Shown in pieces: positions 58,602 to 64,000 of a stretch of 64,000 nucleotides of DNA. This DNA is from JBGCFO01 sp045106955. Lineage in GTDB: Bacteria > Pseudomonadota > Alphaproteobacteria > Rickettsiales > Rickettsiaceae. Made by a program: the position numbers and the translations under genes. The stretch spans positions 1-64,000 of the forward strand of contig JBGCFO010000020.1 in the NCBI GenBank assembly GCA_045106955.1. Reading direction: 5' to 3'. Position 1 is the stretch's first letter; each line of letters begins with the position of its first letter. Under the pieces are notes generated by a model. That model was not told the DNA's origin and did not search any database. It worked only from the letters and a program-made list of their open reading frames with translations.

Positions 58602-61600
58602 TGCCTTCAATCAAATTACCTATTAATTCTATCTTGTTATATTTAAACAATTATTTGGATCGTAATTTATTATTAATTACATCAAGTGAACAAGATGCTA
58701 TTCATTTACATGATCAATTATCATTTTTTGTAAATAGCAATGAAGATATTGCTATATCGTATTTTCCAAGTTTTGATAATATGCCTTATGATATGATTGC
58801 GCCAAATTCAGAAATAGCTTTCAAAAGATCTAAAGTACTTACATTTCTAGCAAAAAATAAAACCCACACTAAGCAACATCAGCGTAATATTGTTATTACA
58901 AATAGTATTAATTTACTTAGTAAGCTTACTCCAATAGATGTTATGGCTGAATCAAAAATACTTTTAAAAAAAAATAAGGAATGTACTGTAGAAAAACTAA
59001 GTGCATTTCTTAATTCTACAGGCTGGAATAAGGTTGATACAAGCTTTGCTGATGGTGAGTTTTCTATTAAAGGCGAAATTATTGATATAGTTATTCCATC
59101 TTCTAATGGATATAGAATAAATATTGCATGGGATAAAATTGAATCAATTAGAAAGTATGATGTAAATACTCAAATATCATACGATAATATTGATCAGATA
59201 GAGGTAAACTCTGCAAGTGAAATTATTCCAAAATTCAATAATCTTTTTAAATCTAATTATATCAAGCATTTTGGAATTAAAAATACAAAATGCTTGATAT
59301 ATGAATCAATTACAGAGAATTTAATTATCCCACAAGTACAATTTTTATTACCACTGTTTTATTCTAAAACAAATTCTTTAATAGACTATCTTCATAACCC
59401 ATTAATTGTTTACGATAATATGTCAATTCATAATATTTTAGCGTTTGAAAAACAATGCCAAGAGTCCTATGAGTCTAGAGTAAATCTGAACAAAGCAAAT
59501 TTAAATTCATTTTACCCAGTATTGTCATTAACAGAACTTTATACACCAGCGTCTTATATAAAAGGCAAATTATATCAAGAGCAAAACATTGAAGTATTAC
59601 TTGGTGATAGTGATAATACAAATGTTAATTCAAAAGAGCAAAATACAATACAAGAATCACAAATGTATGCTATTCCAAATATTATTCATCAAAGCTATTT
59701 AGACAATACAAGTACTACATCGAAATTCATTAAATTAATAGATATGTATAGATCTAAAATAGTAATCATATGCGGACAATCAAAATCAAATTTAATCAAG
59801 ATACAAAACATATTAAGTAGCAATAATTATCATCACCAAGAAATTCATAATATTTTTGATGCTAAATATAATACTAAGATTGTATATATTGTAAATCTAT
59901 ATCTATCATCTGGTTTTATCTCAGATAAATATCTAATAATTTCTGATTTAGATATATTTAGACAAAAAAATCAATCTGCTGATAAAAATCAACGAAGTGC
60001 TAAAAGTTCGCAAAAAAAATTGAGAGGTATAATGTCTGAATTGAATAACTTTAATCAAGGCGATTTAGTTGTTCATAAAAACCATGGTATTGGTATATTT
60101 AATGGCATCGAAAGCATTAAAGTTGAAAATAATACTCATGATTTTCTAAATATTTTATATGCCGACAATGATAAGTTATACATACCAGTTGAGAATATTA
60201 ATGTAATTAAAATATATGGCAATAAAGATGCTGAGCTAGATAAGCTTGGAGCTAAAACATGGCATAGACGTCTTGCAAAAACAAAAGAAATGATTCATAG
60301 CGCTGCTAAAAAATTTATATCAATGTCAGCTAAAAGAAAGCTTGCTAAAACACATTCAACTGAATTTGATATAGAAGCTTACAATGAATTTGCAAAAGAA
60401 TTTCCATTTATAGAAACTCAAGATCAATTAGATACAATAGATAATATTACTCAAGATCTTAAATTAGGATCGTTAATGGATCGTTTAATATGCGGAGATG
60501 TTGGTTTCGGTAAAACTGAAGTAGCAATGCGAGCAAGTTATATGGTTTGTATGAATAATAATGAAATTTTGCCGCAAGTAGTTATTGTAGTACCAACTAC
60601 AATTTTATGTAAACAGCATTTGAAGGGTTTTCGAAATAGATTTGCCAACACTAATATCAAAGTTTGCTCTATGTCTCGTATGTTAACAGCAAAAGAGTTA
60701 AGAGATGTAAAAGAGCAAATTAAAAATGGCCAAGTGCAAATTATCATTGCTACCCATGCAATCTTAGCTAAGAATATAGATTTTTATAATTTAAAACTTT
60801 TAGTTATAGACGAAGAACATCGTTTTGGAGTAACGCAAAAAGATAAACTAAAAAACCTAAGTTCCGGAGTGCATTTTCTTTCTTTATCTGCCACCCCTAT
60901 TCCTCGTAGCCTACAAATGTCTATAGTTGGAATTAGAGATCTTAGTCTGATTTCTACTCCCCCTATCAGCAGGCTTGCACTTAATACAAAGGTGATAATA
61001 CATGATCTTGTAATTATCAGAGATGCCTTGTTACGCGAGTATAATAGAGGTGGTAAAAGTTTTTATATATGCCCCAAAATTAAAGATATTCCAAAAATAG
61101 AGTATATTTTACAAACTATAGTTCCAGATTTAAATTATAAAATAGCTCATGGAAAAATGAATTCCTCTAGTATTGATGACGTAATGATACAATTTTGCGA
61201 AGTAGATGTTGATATATTAATATCTACAACCATTGTTGAATCTGGTATTGACATTCCTATCGCCAATACAATTATTATTCACAACGCAGATAAACTAGGA
61301 TTAAGTCAATTGTATCAATTACGAGGACGTATTGGAAGAAGCAACATTCAAGCATATGCTTATCTAATTTTATCTGAAAATAGTAAGATTACTCAACAAG
61401 CAAGAAAAAGATTGGAAATTATGCAAAATTCTTCCTATCTTGGATCTGGTTTTAGCATTGCTAGTCATGATATGGATATTCGTGGATTTGGAAATCTACT
61501 TGGAGACAAGCAGTCTGGTCAGATCAAAGAAATTGGAATTGAGTTATACCAAGATATGCTAGCTAAACAAATAGAATATTTAACAAATTCAAATGAAAAT

Positions 61601-62071
61601 CAATCATCTTTGGATGATAAAATGGAAGATAATGATTCTATTTCAATTAATTTAAATTTACCTGTTTTTATTAGCGAAATGTATATTTCTGAACAGGCAG
61701 TAAGACTTGGTATTTACAAACGTATTGGAAATTTAATTAACAAAGAAGAAGTTAAAAGTTTTAGGAGTGAGTTAGTTGATAGATTTGGCCCTATTCCAAG
61801 CGAAACTCAAAATTTACTTGAAATAATTTTAATAAAACAACGATGTAAAGAGCTGCATATAACGAATATAGATTCTGGAAACAATGGATTTGTAATTAAA
61901 TTTAATAATAATGCCAATGCAAGACTTGATAATATCTTGAAATTTATTCAAAAAAATCCTAACAATGCTAAAATTAAACCAAATAATAAATTAATATTTC
62001 AAACTGACTTATCTAAAGCAAATGAAGTAGAAATAATTAACGCAGTTCATTCTTTGCTTAACTCTATATAA
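58601..62071 (+). CDS. mfd: transcription-repair coupling factor Mfd
   Basis: Removes stalled RNA polymerase and recruits UvrA. The N-terminal UvrB-like part includes YFPSFDNMPYDMIAPNSEI; the CarD-like RNA-polymerase-interacting domain is FNQGDLVVHKNHGIGIFNGIE (about 483-503); the helicase has Walker A CGDVGFGKTEVAMRA (about 627-641), DEEHRFGV (about 734-741), SATPIPRSLQMS, TTIVESGIDIP and QLRGRIGRSN; the C-terminal TRCF domain ends at LPVFISEMYI and onward. It is 1156 aa, full length. A terminal D7-type domain is present. Confidence 0.97.
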   Translation: MPSIKLPINSILLYLNNYLDRNLLLITSSEQDAIHLHDQLSFFVNSNEDIAISYFPSFDNMPYDMIAPNSEIAFKRSKVLTFLAKNKTHTKQHQRNIVITNSINLLSKLTPIDVMAESKILLKKNKECTVEKLSAFLNSTGWNKVDTSFADGEFSIKGEIIDIVIPSSNGYRINIAWDKIESIRKYDVNTQISYDNIDQIEVNSASEIIPKFNNLFKSNYIKHFGIKNTKCLIYESITENLIIPQVQFLLPLFYSKTNSLIDYLHNPLIVYDNMSIHNILAFEKQCQESYESRVNLNKANLNSFYPVLSLTELYTPASYIKGKLYQEQNIEVLLGDSDNTNVNSKEQNTIQESQMYAIPNIIHQSYLDNTSTTSKFIKLIDMYRSKIVIICGQSKSNLIKIQNILSSNNYHHQEIHNIFDAKYNTKIVYIVNLYLSSGFISDKYLIISDLDIFRQKNQSADKNQRSAKSSQKKLRGIMSELNNFNQGDLVVHKNHGIGIFNGIESIKVENNTHDFLNILYADNDKLYIPVENINVIKIYGNKDAELDKLGAKTWHRRLAKTKEMIHSAAKKFISMSAKRKLAKTHSTEFDIEAYNEFAKEFPFIETQDQLDTIDNITQDLKLGSLMDRLICGDVGFGKTEVAMRASYMVCMNNNEILPQVVIVVPTTILCKQHLKGFRNRFANTNIKVCSMSRMLTAKELRDVKEQIKNGQVQIIIATHAILAKNIDFYNLKLLVIDEEHRFGVTQKDKLKNLSSGVHFLSLSATPIPRSLQMSIVGIRDLSLISTPPISRLALNTKVIIHDLVIIRDALLREYNRGGKSFYICPKIKDIPKIEYILQTIVPDLNYKIAHGKMNSSSIDDVMIQFCEVDVDILISTTIVESGIDIPIANTIIIHNADKLGLSQLYQLRGRIGRSNIQAYAYLILSENSKITQQARKRLEIMQNSSYLGSGFSIASHDMDIRGFGNLLGDKQSGQIKEIGIELYQDMLAKQIEYLTNSNENQSSLDDKMEDNDSISINLNLPVFISEMYISEQAVRLGIYKRIGNLINKEEVKSFRSELVDRFGPIPSETQNLLEIILIKQRCKELHITNIDSGNNGFVIKFNNNANARLDNILKFIQKNPNNAKIKPNNKLIFQTDLSKANEVEIINAVHSLLNSI

Positions 62072-62127
62072 AAATTTAATATTCATATCAAACATTTAAT
62101 TTATTTAAGTATCATTACATTGCCTAT

Positions 62128-62156
62128 TTGTAAAATTACAACAAATACTTTATAAT
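62128..62156 (+). promoter_or_regulatory. promoter of the 62-kb orphan locus with conserved spacer
   Basis: TTGTAA (62128-62133), a 17-base spacer containing TTACAACAAAT (62136-62146), and TATAAT (62151-62156). The start codon is 48 bases downstream. The same TTACAACAAAT block, in the same place relative to the -10, recurs at the right edge of the window (63951-63961). Confidence 0.65.
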
Positions 62157-62203
62157 GATTGATTAATTTATCATAAAAGTTATTAATTAAGAATTATATT
62201 TCT

Positions 62204-62860
62204 ATGAAAGGTATAGATAGTTTATTTGATCAGAGATCTAAATATTTAACTAACAAGATTAAAGCTGTTAATGATGCACTTGATCAAACTCAAAAAGATC
62301 TCGATATATTAAAAAATAAAGATAAAACTTTAAGCGAAGTAGCTATTAAAACTAAAGATCTTAGTTCAGTTTATAATATAGAGAAGGAAGAATGGGAAGA
62401 TAAAACTGCTAGAGATGAATTAAAAATGTCTCGTCGCGAGGAAAAGATCGATATGTTAGTTGCGTTAATCAATAAAAGAAGAATTGAAAGGGAAACGAGG
62501 AACGAGTTCGGATCATTTATCAATAGCGACGACGAATCCGTTGGAAGTAGTAGTTTTGTAAATAGTAGCTTACTCAGTTCGTATGATAATCCATTGGCTA
62601 GTCCAATCAGCTTTATTCCTAAGTATCTTCAAAAAGGTGTTAGTGTTGATCTGATTAGTCCAATCAAAAATCCAGTTTTAGACGCTCCAGAAACTATTGA
62701 AATTGATGTACGATCAAGAAAAAGCAGTGGATTTATATGTTTTAAGACCAATGAAGAAGATATAAATCAATTGATTAAAGCAGTAAATAGTAGGATTAAG
62801 AAAAACGATAGTTATATTACCTTTGATATTGCTGGTCAAAAAACTATATATTGTACCTAA
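62204..62860 (+). CDS. orphan coiled-coil protein, 5' part of a probable frameshifted gene
   Basis: I do not recognise the family. Residues 1-60 form a Lys/Asp-rich coiled coil (KYLTNKIKAVNDALDQTQKDLDILKNKD). A Ser-rich disordered linker (about 105-140) follows, then a globular-looking stretch ending ICFKTNEEDINQLIK..., where the frame stops. The next ORF overlaps its end, begins with a non-ATG codon and contains a second copy of that stretch. The two therefore probably belong to one gene of about 567 codons interrupted in the A6 run at 62838-62843. It is likely a lineage-specific secreted protein (inference). Confidence 0.65.
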   Translation: MKGIDSLFDQRSKYLTNKIKAVNDALDQTQKDLDILKNKDKTLSEVAIKTKDLSSVYNIEKEEWEDKTARDELKMSRREEKIDMLVALINKRRIERETRNEFGSFINSDDESVGSSSFVNSSLLSSYDNPLASPISFIPKYLQKGVSVDLISPIKNPVLDAPETIEIDVRSRKSSGFICFKTNEEDINQLIKAVNSRIKKNDSYITFDIAGQKTIYCT

Positions 62861-63911
62861 ATTATTTTTGGAACAATGCAATAAAAATAATCCAGATACA
62901 TTTATTTTACAGTGCTTTCTTGATCAAATATCAAATGCTAAGAAAAATTTGTTTGGTGAAATAAAATTACAGAAAATTTCTGATAATGATTTTGGTATTA
63001 AAATAGAGAAGAATGTCAAGGATTTTGTTAACTTGCTAAAATCCTACAAAATTCATTATTTGAATGTCAATAAAGCGCTGAGCTACAGACGTGATAAGGA
63101 ATACAACTTGATATTAAGTGATAATCTCAATTTCGTTGAAGAGGGCTTATTGAATACTATTGCTATTACGAAGCAAGGCAAAGATACTAGTATTTTTAAT
63201 ACTACCGAGAGTACTTTACATGTTGATGATCTTGGTGAAATAGAAATTATTACAAATGGAGTATCTAAGTTTACTCCGCAAGATCAACCGCAAGTAGTAA
63301 GTGATATAGATAGTAGTGAAGATGAATTATTCTATTCTGAACACGATGGTGAATCATCATTATTTGATAGTGATGATAAGTCGTTTCATTCCTCATGGTC
63401 TAGGAACGATTATATTGATAGTGATTTCAGACTTTCTGGAAAAGCAAGATTGAATATCATTAAAGCAGTTGGCAACACTTGCTATGATATAAATAAAAAA
63501 ATTACCAATATTTCTTTAAAAAGCAACAATAGTTCAAATATTAGAAATAAACTGCGCAATCTATTGTCTAATCACCAAGAAATATCTAAATTTATACAAC
63601 TATCTTCAAATGGTCGGTCAATATATTTAGATACTAATCGATTGTACCAAGAATTTGGCAATATTGATGATCAAGAAGAATTTGTTAAAAATCTTGAGAG
63701 TGATCTAGAGCAATTTGCTAAAGATATAAATCACTCTATCGAAAAAAAGAGTTTTATTAATTCTGATAAAGAAATAAAAATTAAGAAAAAAGATCTTGAA
63801 ACTCATCAAAAAGCTCTGCAAGAATTAGAAGATCAAATGTATAAATTAGAAATAAGAAGAGTTCAGTTCTCGATGATGATGGAGCAAATGCAAAACATGC
63901 TAAATAAGTAA
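62823..63911 (+). CDS. orphan protein, 3' part of a probable frameshifted gene
   Basis: This frame has only a TTG at 62823 and no clear ribosome site; the coding sequence probably enters it by a one-base shift from the upstream frame near 62843. It carries an acidic Ser/Asp-rich stretch (about 158-200, SDIDSSEDELF...SLFDSDDKSFHSS), a domain with ISLKSNNSSNIRNKLR...FIQLSSNGRSIYLD, and a C-terminal coiled coil ending MMMEQMQNMLNK. The middle domain resembles the end of the upstream ORF (ICFKTN.EEDINQLIK...YITFDIAGQKTIY). There is no signal peptide. No known function. Confidence 0.6.
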   Translation: MILLVKKLYIVPKLFLEQCNKNNPDTFILQCFLDQISNAKKNLFGEIKLQKISDNDFGIKIEKNVKDFVNLLKSYKIHYLNVNKALSYRRDKEYNLILSDNLNFVEEGLLNTIAITKQGKDTSIFNTTESTLHVDDLGEIEIITNGVSKFTPQDQPQVVSDIDSSEDELFYSEHDGESSLFDSDDKSFHSSWSRNDYIDSDFRLSGKARLNIIKAVGNTCYDINKKITNISLKSNNSSNIRNKLRNLLSNHQEISKFIQLSSNGRSIYLDTNRLYQEFGNIDDQEEFVKNLESDLEQFAKDINHSIEKKSFINSDKEIKIKKKDLETHQKALQELEDQMYKLEIRRVQFSMMMEQMQNMLNK

Positions 63912-63942
63912 GAATAATTAGTGCCAATTTTGATACCTACTA

Positions 63943-63971
63943 TTGCAATGTTACAACAAATGTTGTATAAT
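63943..63971 (+). promoter_or_regulatory. promoter with palindrome at the right edge
   Basis: TTGCAA (63943-63948), a 17-base spacer and TATAAT (63966-63971). The spacer repeats TTACAACAAAT (63951-63961) as ahead of the orphan at 62.2 kb, and 63952-63967 is a perfect palindrome TACAACA-AA-TGTTGTA running into the -10. It must drive a gene beyond the window end. Confidence 0.65.
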
Positions 63972-64000
63972 TTAGTTAATAAATTTGTTACATTAATAAG

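Noticed and set aside
62072..62127. terminator after mfd
   Set aside because: No stable hairpin with a T-tract is apparent in this short AT-rich stretch.

Overview
This is an AT-rich chromosomal segment of an alphaproteobacterium of Rickettsiales type. The evidence is mixed but consistent: very low GC; Rickettsiales-style gene content (folB plus a folK-folP fusion, a DUF2155 protein, BamB, a KefB-type antiporter, an isolated purC, split nuo and str/S10 operons); lysine-rich, shortened housekeeping proteins; and insertion-sequence debris. It also has genes that the well-known Rickettsia genomes lack, namely fliQ (flagellar export), rpoN (sigma-54) and a glutamine-synthetase remnant. That points to an early-branching or flagellum-bearing lineage such as the Midichloriaceae or protist endosymbionts. 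This is inference; no rRNA lies in the window.

Layout. 1-500: a broken IS982-like transposase running off the left edge. 503-5149 (minus): a hypothetical gene, then the outer-membrane biogenesis operon lptD-surA-rsmA, which reads right to left. 5218-6570: xseA. 6589-9768 (minus): nadD-rsfS-kefB-SH3 protein. 9828-14818: bolA, gyrB, a HIT protein, asd and a truncated, ligand-poor glutamine-synthetase homologue, mostly overlapping or closely spaced. 14987-18300: a type I secretion ABC transporter and its HlyD adaptor behind a good sigma-70 promoter. 18308-18908: tRNA-Leu(CAA) on the minus strand and RNase P RNA. 18930-21559: GST/SspA-like, dapA, smpB, HU-like and fliQ. 21704-22585: an orphan Ser-rich protein. 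22683-26954: the envelope cluster cpoB, a YfgM-like protein, bamB and secD. 27465-32946: recJ, folB, folKP, yajC, an AEC transporter and a MazG-like hydrolase. 33082-35166 (minus): rpsD and rpoN. 35261-38774: an ABC-F ATPase, a DUF2155 protein and an O-antigen-ligase-like protein. 38787-42252 (minus): purC, exoD, an orphan, FTR1 plus cupredoxin for iron uptake, and a 42-residue CoxF-like membrane peptide that overlaps the end of dnaE. 42230-48788 (minus): nuoG-nuoH-dnaE. 48934-53391: pyrH, frr, rpsL, rpsG and fusA, ending in a strong terminator. 53515-54263: IS630 and VapC wreckage. 54420-62071: a glutaredoxin, dnaA-dnaN, a rhodanese, sdhE and mfd. 62204-63911: an orphan two-ORF locus that looks like one frameshifted gene with an internal repeat.

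Themes. Most of the window is housekeeping: replication (dnaA, dnaN, dnaE, gyrB), translation (rps, fusA, frr, smpB), envelope assembly (lptD, surA, bamB, cpoB, secD, yajC) and cofactors (folB, folKP, nadD). The host-facing candidates are the type I exporter and four lineage-specific orphans. The most unusual signals are: (a) a nearly identical promoter architecture, including an 11-bp conserved spacer block, ahead of the 62.2-kb orphan and again at the extreme right edge, where it contains a perfect 7-2-7 palindrome; (b) the degenerate glutamine-synthetase-like protein; (c) a 14-bp tandem duplication of the bolA start that creates a decoy start codon; (d) several genes broken by single-base changes in poly-A runs; (e) the overlooked CoxF-like ORF.
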